64,000 nt of DNA from Bog-756 sp963704615 (GCA_963704615.1 OY969923.1:3658001-3722000); one strand, 5' to 3'; numbered from the stretch's first letter, positions 50,755 through 60,143 are shown. Made by a program: numbers and translations. Notes: generated by a model from the letters alone, not told the origin.

Positions 50755-51753
50755 GTGCCCACTAGTGTCATCGCCGTGAAGGCACTCACAAGCGAGTCGA
50801 CGGGCTCGCCGCGCCACTCGGATCGGGCCGCGACGCTGGCGCCGGGGGCCTCCGAAGCGGGCGACGCACACAGGACCCGGACGTGGCGCCGCCGAATCCT
50901 CGCCCTGGCCATCGCCGCACCGCTCGTGCTGGGCGGATGCAACTTCTACCCGACTTACGGAGCCAGCCAAGGCGCCACCAAACAGGGCCAGGAGACCTTC
51001 AGGCTGTGGTCGGGGATGGTGACCACCGGCATCATCATCGGTGGTTTCGTCTTTCTCCTGATCATGTGGACCGTCTTCCGCTACCGCCGACGCTCCGATG
51101 AGATGCCCCGTCAGTTTCACGAGAACGTCCCCATCGAGATCCTCTACACGGTGGTCCCTGTGGTGATCGTCCTCGTCCTCTTCTTCTTCACCGTGCTCAC
51201 CGAGAACAACGTCGATGCCGTCCAGCCGGTCAACGCCAGCTTCACCTCGACAGGCAAGCCGGTGGTCGACGTCACCGTGACCGCTTTCCAGTGGGGTTGG
51301 CGGTTCGACTACCCCGGGCTCAACGTGGGCGTGGCCGGCGAGACGACCAATGGGCCCGGCAACCATGGACCCCAAATGGTGGTGCCGGTGGGTGAAACAG
51401 TGCAGATCCTGCTGGTGTCCGACGACGTCATCCACGGTTTCTATGTGCGCGACTTCAACTTCAGCCGGTACGCACTCCCTGGGGTGCGCAACTTTTTCGA
51501 CCTCGATGTCCTGCACACCGGCACCTACAACGGCCAGTGCACCCAGATCTGTGGCCTCTACCACTCGGAGATGCTCTTCACCGTCAAAGCTGTCACACCG
51601 GCGGCATTCTCCCAGTGGGTCAGCACCGAGGCAGGGTCCGGTCATGTCCTGCAGCGGTCCGGCTCCTCGGCCCAGGACAATCCGCCCATCGACACCCACA
51701 TCACCAACGGCAGCGGCTACAACACACCCTCTGAGGCAAAGGGAGACCGATGA
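50755..51753 (+). CDS. ctaC: Cytochrome c oxidase subunit II
   Basis: A 332-residue subunit II. A long N-terminal extension with a lipobox (LVLGGC) is followed by two membrane helices (MVTTGIIIGGFVFLLIMWTVF and ILYTVVPVVIVLVLFFFTV) and the CuA cupredoxin domain: FQWGWRFDY and the CuA ligand set CTQICGLYHSEM, plus the upstream His in DDVIHGFYV. It receives electrons for the aa3 oxidase. GTG 50755 is the first start; no strong ribosome site. ATGA overlap with ctaD. Confidence 0.95.
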   Translation: MPTSVIAVKALTSESTGSPRHSDRAATLAPGASEAGDAHRTRTWRRRILALAIAAPLVLGGCNFYPTYGASQGATKQGQETFRLWSGMVTTGIIIGGFVFLLIMWTVFRYRRRSDEMPRQFHENVPIEILYTVVPVVIVLVLFFFTVLTENNVDAVQPVNASFTSTGKPVVDVTVTAFQWGWRFDYPGLNVGVAGETTNGPGNHGPQMVVPVGETVQILLVSDDVIHGFYVRDFNFSRYALPGVRNFFDLDVLHTGTYNGQCTQICGLYHSEMLFTVKAVTPAAFSQWVSTEAGSGHVLQRSGSSAQDNPPIDTHITNGSGYNTPSEAKGDR

Positions 51754-53522
51754 CGACCACGATCGAGCCCCCTGATCTGGTCACCCCGGAGCAACCCGGT
51801 GGACCCGACCGGCACGGTCCGGGCCTCCAGCACGACGCCGGGGACCATGCTCACCACGAAGGTCCGACTGGGATCCTCAATTGGCTGACCTCGACTGACC
51901 ACAAGGTGATCGGTAAGAGCTACATGATCACCTCGCTGGTGCTCTTCTTCATCGCCGGCATCATGGCCCTGGTCATCCGGGCCCAGTTGACCACTCCGAC
52001 GGCGTCCCTGGTCTCGTTCCAGACCTACAACGAGCTGTTCACCATGCACGGCAGCCTCATGATGTACCTGTTCGCCGGTCCTTTCGCCTTCGGTGGGCTG
52101 GCCAATTACATCGTGCCGTTGCAGGTGGGCGCTCCCGATATGGCCTTCCCCCGCCTCAACGCCCTCTCCTACTGGCTGTACCTAGGCGGCTCGATCACCA
52201 TGCTGTCCGGGTTCCTGGTCTCCGGCGGCGCGGCCAGCTTCGGCTGGGTGTCGTACGCCCCGCTGTCCAACGCCACCAACTCACCCGGGGCCGGCGCCGA
52301 CCTGTGGCTGATGGCCCTGGCCCTGACCGGCTTCTCCGCCATCTTCACCGGGGTGAACCTGTGCGCCACCATCTTCTACCTGCGGGCCCCGGGCATGACC
52401 ATGTTCCGAATACCCATCTTCTCGTGGAACATGCTGGTCACCGCCATCCTCATCCTGATCGCCTTCCCGGTCCTGTTCGGTGCGGTGGTCCTGCTGTTCT
52501 GCGATCGCCATTTCGGCACCCACATCTTCACCGTCCAGGGAGGAGGTGTGCCCGTCCTCTGGCAAAACCTCTTCTGGTTCTTCGGACATCCTGAGGTCTA
52601 CATCCTGGCCCTCCCCTACTTCGGAATGGTGACCGACATCATCCCGGTGTTCTCGCGCAAGCCCCTGTTCGGCTACAAGGGCATGGTCTTCGCCACCATG
52701 TCCATCGCCGCTCTGTCCACTGGGGTATGGGCCCACCACATGTTCACCACCGGGGTCGTGCTGCTGCCCTTCTTCTCGCTCCTTTCCTACCTGATCGCCG
52801 TTCCCACCGGGATCAAGTTCTTCAACTGGATCGGCACCATGTGGGGTGGGCAACTGAGCTTCCAGACGCCGATGCTCTTCTGTATCGGATTCCTTCTCGC
52901 TTTCCTCATGGGCGGGGTCACCGGGGTGCTACTCGCCTCGCCCCCGGTCGACTTCATGACACACGACACCTACTTCGTGGTGGCCCACTTCCATCAGGTG
53001 CTGATCGGGACTGCGGTGTTCGCCGGGTTCGCCGGCTTCTACTTCTGGTACCCGAAGATGTTCGGGCGGATGCTGCGGGAGAACCTTGGCAAGCTCCACT
53101 TCTGGTGGCTCTTCATCGGCTTTTGGGTGTGCTATTTGCCGCAATACCAACTCGGCCTCGACGGCATGCCCCGACGGGTGGCCGCCTACCTGCCCAGCAA
53201 CGGCTGGACCACCCTCAATGTGATCTCGACGGTCGGGGCCTTCATCATCGGTGCCTCGTTCCTCTTCTTCCTGGCCAACCTGTGGGTCTCGTGGCGGGAC
53301 CCGATCCCGGCCGGGGACAACCCCTGGGACGGCCACGCCCTCGAATGGTTCACCTCCTCACCACCTCCTCATCACAACTACACCCGCCTTCCTCCGATCC
53401 GCTCGGAGCGTCCCACCTGGGACTACAACCATCCCGAGCACAGGACGATCCACTCTGGCAAGCCGGTCAAGCCAACGGACGCGCCCGAACGCGAGTCCCA
53501 GACTGTCGGGACGGACGCATGA
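51750..53522 (+). CDS. ctaD: Cytochrome c oxidase subunit I
   Basis: A 590-residue haem-copper oxidase core subunit with twelve membrane helices. Landmarks: STDHKVIG, the haem-a ligand in TMHGSLMMYLFAGP, WFFGHPEVYIL (CuB His and the cross-linked Tyr), HHMFTTG, and AHFHQVLIG with the two haem ligands. It reduces oxygen to water while pumping protons. ATG overlaps the ctaC stop and its stop overlaps ctaF (ATGA), so the three form an operon. Confidence 0.98.
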   Translation: MTTTIEPPDLVTPEQPGGPDRHGPGLQHDAGDHAHHEGPTGILNWLTSTDHKVIGKSYMITSLVLFFIAGIMALVIRAQLTTPTASLVSFQTYNELFTMHGSLMMYLFAGPFAFGGLANYIVPLQVGAPDMAFPRLNALSYWLYLGGSITMLSGFLVSGGAASFGWVSYAPLSNATNSPGAGADLWLMALALTGFSAIFTGVNLCATIFYLRAPGMTMFRIPIFSWNMLVTAILILIAFPVLFGAVVLLFCDRHFGTHIFTVQGGGVPVLWQNLFWFFGHPEVYILALPYFGMVTDIIPVFSRKPLFGYKGMVFATMSIAALSTGVWAHHMFTTGVVLLPFFSLLSYLIAVPTGIKFFNWIGTMWGGQLSFQTPMLFCIGFLLAFLMGGVTGVLLASPPVDFMTHDTYFVVAHFHQVLIGTAVFAGFAGFYFWYPKMFGRMLRENLGKLHFWWLFIGFWVCYLPQYQLGLDGMPRRVAAYLPSNGWTTLNVISTVGAFIIGASFLFFLANLWVSWRDPIPAGDNPWDGHALEWFTSSPPPHHNYTRLPPIRSERPTWDYNHPEHRTIHSGKPVKPTDAPERESQTVGTDA

Positions 53523-53920
53523 GGATCTACGGTTTCTTTCTGGCCGGCATCGGCGTGTTCTTCGCCACGATCGGCCTCGTCTACTGGTTCACCAGTTACG
53601 AAGACGGCGGCTTCCTCATGCTCATCGGCTCGGCACTGCTCGGCCTGTTCCCAGGCTCGTACTACTTGTGGTGGTCGTCCAAGATGAAGCCCCAAGCCGA
53701 CGACGACCCCAGTGCGGACATCGCCGAGGGGGCCGGCGAGATCGAAGCGTTTCCCGGATCGAGCATCTGGCCGTTCATCCTCGGCATGGGGGCACTCTTC
53801 ACCGTGCTGACCTTCGTGTTCGGCCTGTGGATGGCCCCGCTGGCGGCCACCCTGATCCTCTCGGGTGCGATCGGCGCCACTGTCGAGAGCCGCCGGGGCG
53901 GGAAAGCCACCACCCACTGA
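53519..53920 (+). CDS. ctaF: Cytochrome c oxidase subunit IV, actinobacterial type
   Basis: A 133-residue membrane protein with four helices (FFLAGIGVFFATIGLVYWF, GFLMLIGSALLGLFPGSYYLWW, WPFILGMGALFTVLTFVFGLWMAP, TLILSGAIGATV), the architecture of the CtaF subunit of the actinobacterial aa3 oxidase, which lies downstream of ctaD. It begins in the ctaD stop (ATGA). Confidence 0.92.
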   Translation: MRIYGFFLAGIGVFFATIGLVYWFTSYEDGGFLMLIGSALLGLFPGSYYLWWSSKMKPQADDDPSADIAEGAGEIEAFPGSSIWPFILGMGALFTVLTFVFGLWMAPLAATLILSGAIGATVESRRGGKATTH

Positions 53921-53924
53921 GCTG

Positions 53925-53979
53925 AAGGACACAGGGCCAAAGCGCACCGGGCCAAAGGACACAGGGCCAAAGCGCACCG
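53925..53979. repeat. 30-bp tandem repeat, one full and one partial copy
   Basis: The 25 bases from AAGGACACAGGG at 53925 recur at 53955-53979 (period 30). It lies between ctaF and the methyltransferase gene, and each copy contains GGGCCAAAGCGCACCG. Function unknown. Confidence 0.7.
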
Positions 53980-53994
53980 CACGTAGGCTCGGGC

Positions 53995-54621
53995 ATGGGT
54001 TTGTGGGAGGACCAGTTGCTGCCACGGGTCATCAACGTCCTGCTGGCGACGAAAGAGGCGAGCCGGCACCGCCGGGAGGTCGTCACCGGTCTCCAAGGAA
54101 CCGTCGTCGAGATCGGGTTCGGGTCGGGCCTCAACGTGCCCTTCTATCCGGCCACCATCAGCAATGTCTATGCGATCGAACCAGCCTCGATCGGCCGCCG
54201 GCTCAGTGCACGGCGAGTCCAAGCGTCGCCCATCCCGGTTGTCTATGTCGGTCTCGACGGACAGGAGATCCCACTGGGGGACGAACCCGCGGACGCCGTG
54301 CTCACCACGTTCACGCTGTGCACCATCCCCGATGTGGCGCGGGCCCTCAGCGAGGTGCACCGGGTGCTGCGCCCTGGCGGTCATCTCCACTTCCTCGAAC
54401 ACGGGCTGTCGCCTGATCCCACCATCGCCGACAAGCAGCGCCGGTTCAACAGGTTTCAGCAACGGGTGGCCGGGGGGTGCAACCTCGATCGACCCATCGA
54501 CCGGCTGGTGACGAATGCGAACTTCGAGATCGTCGATTTGAAGAACGACTGGATGAGGGGCCCAAACTGGTTCAGGCCATGGAACTACCTGTACAAGGGG
54601 GTCGCCCGCAAGCCGTTGTGA
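53995..54621 (+). CDS. Class I SAM-dependent methyltransferase
   Basis: A 208-residue methyltransferase of the UbiE/type 11 group: the SAM motif VVEIGFGSGLNVPFY near residue 36, the acidic YAIEPA loop, ADAVLTTFTLCTIPD, and the post-I motif EVHRVLRPGGHLHFLEHG. Proteins with this GLN-P and LEHG pattern are common in actinobacteria; substrates are unknown. It is convergent with the GrpB-like gene. Confidence 0.9.
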   Translation: MGLWEDQLLPRVINVLLATKEASRHRREVVTGLQGTVVEIGFGSGLNVPFYPATISNVYAIEPASIGRRLSARRVQASPIPVVYVGLDGQEIPLGDEPADAVLTTFTLCTIPDVARALSEVHRVLRPGGHLHFLEHGLSPDPTIADKQRRFNRFQQRVAGGCNLDRPIDRLVTNANFEIVDLKNDWMRGPNWFRPWNYLYKGVARKPL

Positions 54622-54678
54622 GCGAGCGCTCCTCCGGGAGGCCAAGCGCGATGTGAGCGTCGACGGTGGCGGCGTTGA

Positions 54679-55251
54679 TCACACCTGCCATCCCGTCGAC
54701 GCCGCCCACGACCCGGCGACGACAACGACGAGATCCACCACCGGGTCCTTGACGTCGGAATAGAGGGCAGTGTCGGGGACAATCCCAGCCAGAGCACATT
54801 TGAACGCCCCATAGGCGGGGACCGCTCCCGGGTGGGCGCGGAACCAGTCACGGAAAAGGAGAGCCAGGCGCTCGTTGGGGGAGCCGATGCGCCGAACATG
54901 CAGATTGACGTCGCCTGCGGGTGATTCCCGACGCAGCCACAGCCGTTTCTCCCATTCCGACGGATCGTCGGGCAGGCCGGCGGGAACATGGTCGAACTGG
55001 TGCGGAGAACGCTCGAATCCGAGGTGGGCCAGAGGAGGGCCGAACGCCGTGTCGGACCGGTCGAGGTCGAACACGCTGATCTGGAGGTCGATGACGTCCT
55101 TGGCCGGCATCCCGGTAATGGAAGTGCTCCCAATGTGTTCGATGCGAGCTGCTGTCTCCCCGAGTTGGTCGCGCAGCGTGGCCCTGAGGTCATCCGCCTG
55201 CTGCTCCCAGGCCGGGCGGTGAGCGACGACGATCGATTGGGACGATGCCAT
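54679..55251 (-). CDS. GrpB family protein
   Basis: A 190-residue member of the GrpB/dephospho-CoA kinase C-terminal family, related to nucleotidyltransferases. The core EHIGSTSITGMPAKDVIDL motif is clear and the N-terminal IVVAHRPAWEQQADDL fits. ATG 55251 with GAGGT upstream is chosen over the longer frame, whose N-terminus is Pro/Arg-rich without homology. The function is not established; some members are fused to dephospho-CoA kinase. Confidence 0.88.
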   Translation of the reverse strand: MASSQSIVVAHRPAWEQQADDLRATLRDQLGETAARIEHIGSTSITGMPAKDVIDLQISVFDLDRSDTAFGPPLAHLGFERSPHQFDHVPAGLPDDPSEWEKRLWLRRESPAGDVNLHVRRIGSPNERLALLFRDWFRAHPGAVPAYGAFKCALAGIVPDTALYSDVKDPVVDLVVVVAGSWAASTGWQV

Positions 55252-55408
55252 GACCTCATTGTGACCTGCCGGCGCGCTCCCGAGGAGCCCCGGCGGCCGG
55301 CGAGCGGCGCCTTTTGCGGTGGGAGCGGTTCCCAAGGATCTGGGGGACCCCAAGGACGCCAAGGAGGTCACGGACCCCAAGGACGCCAGAGCCGGACGCA
55401 GGAACGGC

Positions 55409-55939
55409 TCAGAGAGCGCCGGGCGGCGCCGGGGGCGGCAGGTAGTAGGCGTTGAGAGGGGCGTCCCGGACGGCCAGGGCCCCGTCCACCGACGGGGTGC
55501 GATTTCGGCCGGCCTCCAGGGCGGCGCGGGTGGCCTCACGGTTGTTGACGTAGACCACGTGCTCGTCGGCGGCCTCGGGGTTCACCCAGACGGCGGCGAT
55601 GAGAAGAAGGTCGTCGACCAGAGCCTCCTCGATGACTCCTTCAGCGACGGCGTCCATCACCCCCGAGGCCACACCGGCCTGAGCCGGGCCCCAGGTGAGC
55701 CGGGAGTGGTCCGGACCGACCAGCTCCGCCTTGTTCACGAACAGGGTCATCGGCTTGGCCGGCACACCGGGCTGCAGGATGGTCACGAAGGCGGCGTGTC
55801 CCGACCGGGGGGTGGCGAGGGCCGTGACCCACGCCGTCTCCACCGGTCCTCCCTTGGCCCCGAGCACCGTGTTGAGGTGGGCCGCCTCGGCGCCCGACCC
55901 CACAAACGACTCGCCGACCTGGGTTACGAAGCCGGCCAC
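55409..55939 (-). CDS. Formaldehyde-activating enzyme (Fae)-family protein
   Basis: A 176-residue protein resembling Fae over its full length: VGESFVGSGAEAAH (with the proposed catalytic His at residue 21), GAKGGPVETAW, KPMTLFVNKAEL, WGPAQAGVASGVMDAV, and a WVNPEAADE segment. Fae condenses formaldehyde with tetrahydromethanopterin in methylotrophs and archaea; actinobacteria normally use other formaldehyde routes, so this homologue may use another pterin or thiol or only bind formaldehyde. Its GTG start overlaps the upstream 2OG-oxygenase gene by 16 bases, so the two are co-translated. The C-terminal ~25 residues are Pro/Ala-rich and lack the usual end. Confidence 0.75.
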   Translation of the reverse strand: MAGFVTQVGESFVGSGAEAAHLNTVLGAKGGPVETAWVTALATPRSGHAAFVTILQPGVPAKPMTLFVNKAELVGPDHSRLTWGPAQAGVASGVMDAVAEGVIEEALVDDLLLIAAVWVNPEAADEHVVYVNNREATRAALEAGRNRTPSVDGALAVRDAPLNAYYLPPPAPPGAL

Positions 55940-56760
55940 GCCACCGGGGCACTGGCAAAGGGCACGGTCCGTCCGTACCGGTTCTCGCGCAGGAGTTCGC
56001 TGCCCTGGGTCCCAGGGACGGTGTCGTAGGCCAACAAGCCGACGTGGCGCAACCGTGTCCCTCCAATGGGGCTGACCCGGTGCAGCGAGTGTCGTCCCTC
56101 GAACACCAGCAGCGTGCCCGGCGTCATGGCCAAGGTGATCACCCCGGTCCTGTTATCGGCGAGCACCTCGGAGACTCGGTCGTAGTTCTCGTGGTCAGCC
56201 GAACGGATCCTCGGGACGACCTCGAAGTCCCCGCCCCTCTCGGCGGTCTGGATGGCCAACGAGACCACGAAATCGGTCTGGTCGAAGTGCCACTGCAGTT
56301 CGTCGCCCTCCCTCATGACGGCCAGATTGAGCGCCCCGAAAGGATCGGCATAACGGTAGAGGGGTCCACGGTCCAAGATGGCCTCCAGGAGCCCCAGAAG
56401 CGGGGTCCATTCATAGATCCTGCGCAGCAGGGAGGTCTCGGGCATGAGGTCATAGGCCACCGCCCCTACCGCGTAGTGACCCCATGTCAGGCGCGGGTGG
56501 TCCTCGGGAAGACCGAAGTCGGGGAACTCGATGTAGGCAGTGCCCACACCCTCGGAGTGGTGGACCCGCGGAACCAGTGTCTCGGCATCGTCGACCAACG
56601 CGGTGATGCCGGCATCGGTGACGAATCCGGGCAGTTCGGCCGCTCCGTTGTGGGCCAGCTGGGCCCGTGCTTCTTCGATGACGGCACGGGCAGCGGGACT
56701 GTCCAGCTCGATGACCGGGTACCGGGCCAGGTCGACGACGTCCTCGACGTGCGGCGTCAC
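55924..56760 (-). CDS. 2-oxoglutarate/Fe(II) oxygenase-like protein
   Basis: A 278-residue double-stranded beta-helix protein. H158-x-D160 (WHFDQTDFVV) and H227 (HSLHRVSP) form the Fe(II) triad and the arginines in GTRLRHVGLLAYD can bind 2-oxoglutarate. LPGFVTDAG near the N-terminus is usual for these proteins. It would oxidise C-H bonds; demethylation by such enzymes yields formaldehyde, which fits the Fae-like gene that overlaps its 3' end. It starts 51 bases after the qcrB stop on the same strand, so it may be in the tail of the respiratory operon. The substrate is unknown. Confidence 0.82.
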   Translation of the reverse strand: MTPHVEDVVDLARYPVIELDSPAARAVIEEARAQLAHNGAAELPGFVTDAGITALVDDAETLVPRVHHSEGVGTAYIEFPDFGLPEDHPRLTWGHYAVGAVAYDLMPETSLLRRIYEWTPLLGLLEAILDRGPLYRYADPFGALNLAVMREGDELQWHFDQTDFVVSLAIQTAERGGDFEVVPRIRSADHENYDRVSEVLADNRTGVITLAMTPGTLLVFEGRHSLHRVSPIGGTRLRHVGLLAYDTVPGTQGSELLRENRYGRTVPFASAPVAWPAS

Positions 56761-56811
56761 GCAGGGGACGCTAGCGCAGCACCCCGAGCGGTCGGGTGTC
56801 CGGTGACCAGG

Positions 56812-58309
56812 TCAGCGCATCACCCTGCGCACACCCTCACCGGTGGCCAGCTCGGGTGGCACGAGATCGATGAAGGTGGGCACCGGAATGGCGTCGAGCT
56901 CGGCTTCGCCGTCACCGGGGTGGGGGGCCGACTCGACGGTCGAGTACTCACCGGTCGCCGACCGCTCAACGATCACCGGCCGCTTGCGCTTGCCGATGCC
57001 TTCGGCCGCCCGCATCTCGATGCAGATCTTGTAGGCCACAAAGAAGGCGATGATCGGCGCCACGATCACCGCGATTCGGAAGAACCACAAGACGTCCTTG
57101 AGCGGCAGCTGGAAGAAATTGGCCATCACGTCAGTGGACGAGGCGAAGAACGTCATGCCCAAAAGGGTGAGCATGGCTGCGCCGGTGGCGGTTCGCTTGG
57201 GGCGGTCACGGGGTCGGTCGAGGATGTTGTGGTACGCCAGGTCCTTCGTATAACGGGACTCGATGAACGGCCAGACGATGAAGATGTTGAAGATGATGCC
57301 GGGGAAGATGACGGCCGGCAGGAACACTTCCAGTGGGAAGGTGTGACCCCATCCCACCCACTCCCAACTGGGCATGATCCGGAGCGCTCCGTCGAGCCAG
57401 CCCATGTACCAGTCCGGTTGGACGGCGTAGGAGATCTGGTACGGCTCGTACTGGCCGAACTGCCAGATCGGGTTGATCTGGGCGAAGCCTCCCAAAAGGA
57501 AGATCACCGCACTGACCATGAACAAGAACCCGGTCGTCTTGGCTATGAAAGTGGGGAACATCGGGGACCCGACGACGTTGTGCTCGGTCTTGCCCTTGCC
57601 CGGAAACTGGGTGTGCTTCTGTTTGACCAACAGACCGAGGTGGGCGGCCAACAAACCGATGAGGATCAGCGGCACGATCAGCACGTGGAGAATGAAGAAG
57701 CGAGGGATGATCACCCCGTTACCGGGATAGTTGCCCCCGAACAGGAAGAAGGCGATAAAGCTGCCGACCAGGGGAATCGACTCGATGATCGAGTAGGCGA
57801 TGCGGATCCCGGTACCCGAGACCAGGTCGTCGGGCAAGGAGTAGCCGAGGAAGCCATTGACGATGCCCAGGATGAGCATGGTCACCCCGACGATCCAGTT
57901 GAACTCGCGAGGCTTGCGGAAGGCCCCGGTGAAGAAGACCCGGGCCATGTGCACGGCGATCGAGCCCAAAAAGATGTCGGCGGCCCAGTGATGGGCCTGG
58001 CGCATCAGGAGGCCGGACCGCACATCGAAGGAGAGGCCCACTGTCGAGGCATAGGCCTCGGAGACCTTCTCGCCGCGGGAGAGGAAGGTAAGAGCCGTGG
58101 TAAACGATCTCGTGAGCGGAGGGGACGAAGTAGAGCGAAAGGAAGATCCCGGTGACGATGAGCACCAGGAACGAGTAGAGGGCGATCTCACCCAGCAGGA
58201 ACGACCAGTGGTCGGGGAAGATCTTGTCGAGAAAGGTTCGCCCGCCCTTGGCGATTCCCAACCGGTCGTCGACCCAACGCAGCGACTTGTCGATGCTCTC
58301 GTCGATCAT
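56812..58309 (-). CDS. qcrB: Cytochrome bc1 complex cytochrome b subunit QcrB, frameshifted
   Basis: ATG 58309 begins MIDESIDKSLRWVDDRLG and runs through FVPSAHEIVYHGSYLPL. The rest of the protein continues in another frame (GEKVSEAY...LSFDVRSGLL.RQ.HHWAA, then ILHVLIVPLILIGLLAAHL and PDWYMGWLDGALR). Removing one base from the GGG at 58077-58079 (+ strand) joins them as SYLPLRGEKVSEAY, a normal QcrB sequence, giving 498 residues. Cytochrome b holds haems bH/bL and the quinol sites. A broken qcrB next to intact partners is unlikely to be real, so this is probably a sequencing error. It overlaps the qcrA stop by four bases. Confidence 0.93.
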
Positions 58310-59232
58310 GGGCGCTCCCAGAATCCCGGCCCGACGGCCTGGTTGAATCCACCCTGTGCCCGCAGGTACCCGGCGGCATCGACAGTGATCGGCAATTGGG
58401 GCAGAGGTCGGGGAGCGGGCCCGAACTCAGGCACCGCGCCAGCCAACACGTTGAAGACCGACTGGTGGCAGGGGCACACCAGCTGCTGGGTCTGCTCCTG
58501 GTAGAGGCCCACCGGGCATCCCAGATGGGTGCACATCTTCGAGTAGGCCACGTAGCCCTGGACGCCCCAGTCGGTCCTCCCGGGAGGCTTGAGCGGCTGC
58601 AGCGTTTCGCTCAGTCGGAGCAGGATGACCTGGTCGGGCGACGAACCCGTGTACCCCTTGGGGAAGACCGTGAGCACGCCACCCACCTCGAGGTCGTTGG
58701 CGGTGACCTCGCGCCCGTCGAGGGTGACCAGCTGGGAACCCTTCTTCCAGTTGGTCTTGAACAGCGTGGCCCCCGGCTTGGGCCCGAGCGAGCGGACGAG
58801 GGGGAACAACAAGACGATCCCCATGGCCGACGATCCGAGGACGAACAGCCCTCCGAGGAGCTTGCGCCGTTTGACCACCAGACCGCCGCGCTCGGTGATC
58901 GCTGCGGTCATCGCCTCGCGCTCGGCCTCGGTGGAGTGGAACCCGTGCCTCTCCTCGACGAACGGTCCTTGGGGCATCAGGTACTTGCCCCAGGCGGTCA
59001 CCCCGAAGCCCAGCCCGAACAGACCGATACCGAGGGTGGCCGCCTCCCACTGGGTGTTGGCGGCCACCCAGTAGGCCACACCGAAGCCGATGAATCCGAC
59101 GAAACCGACCACCATGGCCACGGCCGCCGCCACCTGGGCCCTTTCCGGGTGCTTGGCGAAAGGCTCGAGGTGAGGGTCGTCGAGAGCGGCCGGGGGCAGC
59201 GGCCCTTCGAGGCGGGGGGACTCGTCGCTCAT
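58306..59232 (-). CDS. qcrA: Cytochrome bc1 complex Rieske iron-sulfur subunit
   Basis: A 308-residue Rieske protein of the actinobacterial type. Three membrane segments precede the iron-sulfur domain (VAAAVAMVVGFVGFIGFGV, LGIGLFGLGFGVTAW, LLGGLFVLGSSAMGIVLL). The 2Fe-2S site is MCTHLGCPVG and CPCHQSVFNV. ATG 59232 is chosen since the upstream frame overlaps qcrC out of frame. It passes electrons from quinol to the QcrC haems. Overlaps qcrC by four bases. Confidence 0.97.
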   Translation of the reverse strand: MSDESPRLEGPLPPAALDDPHLEPFAKHPERAQVAAAVAMVVGFVGFIGFGVAYWVAANTQWEAATLGIGLFGLGFGVTAWGKYLMPQGPFVEERHGFHSTEAEREAMTAAITERGGLVVKRRKLLGGLFVLGSSAMGIVLLFPLVRSLGPKPGATLFKTNWKKGSQLVTLDGREVTANDLEVGGVLTVFPKGYTGSSPDQVILLRLSETLQPLKPPGRTDWGVQGYVAYSKMCTHLGCPVGLYQEQTQQLVCPCHQSVFNVLAGAVPEFGPAPRPLPQLPITVDAAGYLRAQGGFNQAVGPGFWERP

Positions 59233-60131
59233 GAGCGGTCCCCGATCCAGAAGCAGACCAGCATCAGCGCGCCGACCCCGAGGAGCAAGCCGACGAAGCC
59301 CTCGCCGACCGGGCCGATCCCACCCAGGCCGGCGCCGCCGGGATCGGCGGGATGTTGGATGACACCGGTGACGTACGCGGAGATGTCCCGGGCCTCGGTG
59401 TTGGTGATGTCGCCCGGGCCGAAGTGCGGCATGTTGCCCGGACCCGACCGGATGGCCTCGACCACCTGGGTGGGGGTGGCCAGGTGGAGACTCGGTGCGA
59501 AGGCCCCTTCGAACAGCGCGTCGCCGGCCCCGGTGATGGTGTGGCAGGCCGCACAATTGAGCGTGAACAGGGTGCTGCCCGACTCCAGATCGGCATTGGT
59601 GGTGTCGACCACAGGCACCTGTACACCCTCACCAGGCGTCAGGGACTGCACCCAGGCCGCGATCTCCAGGGTCTGCAATCGGTTGAAGCGGGGTGGCTTG
59701 CGGGTGGCCTGCACCGACGAGTTGGCCAGAGGCATGCGACCGGTCGAGACCCAGAAGTCAACGGTCCCCGCCCCGAGCCCCTGCAGAGGGGGTGCCCGCA
59801 CCGTCCCCAGGGCCTCGGGTCCGTGGCAGCTCGAGCAGTTGGCCGCGAACAGGGCTTGCCCGGGGGCGACGAACGCCTGGGGCAACTGGACGTACGAGAT
59901 GCCGGACTGGTTGGACGGGGCCTGTGACTTGAGCGCGGCTGACACGCTGGGCGTCGACGGTTGACTGACCGGATTGGTGGTCGGGGTGGTGGAGGTGAGC
60001 GCGGGTGCCGTCGTCGTCGGCGAGGCGACAGCGGGCCCCGCCCCCGGCGAGAAGGCCAGCAGCCCGATGATCCCCACGCAGCCGACCAGGGCGGCCGGTG
60101 CCGCATATCGGGCCCTGAACAGACGGCGCAT
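59229..60131 (-). CDS. qcrC: Cytochrome bc1 complex dihaem cytochrome c subunit
   Basis: A 300-residue membrane-anchored dihaem cytochrome c. A signal/anchor (AALVGCVGIIGLLAF) and a Ser/Thr/Pro-rich linker lead to two haem sites, CSSCH and CAACH, each with a distal Met region (GRMPLAN, GNMPHFG), and a C-terminal membrane helix (GLLLGVGALMLVCFWIG). The dihaem form replaces soluble cytochrome c in actinobacteria, linking complex III directly with CtaC. ATG 60131 has AGGTGGG upstream. Confidence 0.97.
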   Translation of the reverse strand: MRRLFRARYAAPAALVGCVGIIGLLAFSPGAGPAVASPTTTAPALTSTTPTTNPVSQPSTPSVSAALKSQAPSNQSGISYVQLPQAFVAPGQALFAANCSSCHGPEALGTVRAPPLQGLGAGTVDFWVSTGRMPLANSSVQATRKPPRFNRLQTLEIAAWVQSLTPGEGVQVPVVDTTNADLESGSTLFTLNCAACHTITGAGDALFEGAFAPSLHLATPTQVVEAIRSGPGNMPHFGPGDITNTEARDISAYVTGVIQHPADPGGAGLGGIGPVGEGFVGLLLGVGALMLVCFWIGDRS

Positions 60132-60143
60132 TCCGTGTCCCAC

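Noticed and set aside
56044..58155. 703-codon open frame on the plus strand
   Set aside because: Antisense to qcrB and the 2OG oxygenase, both of which have clear catalytic motifs. Translation is Asp/Glu/His-rich and repetitive.
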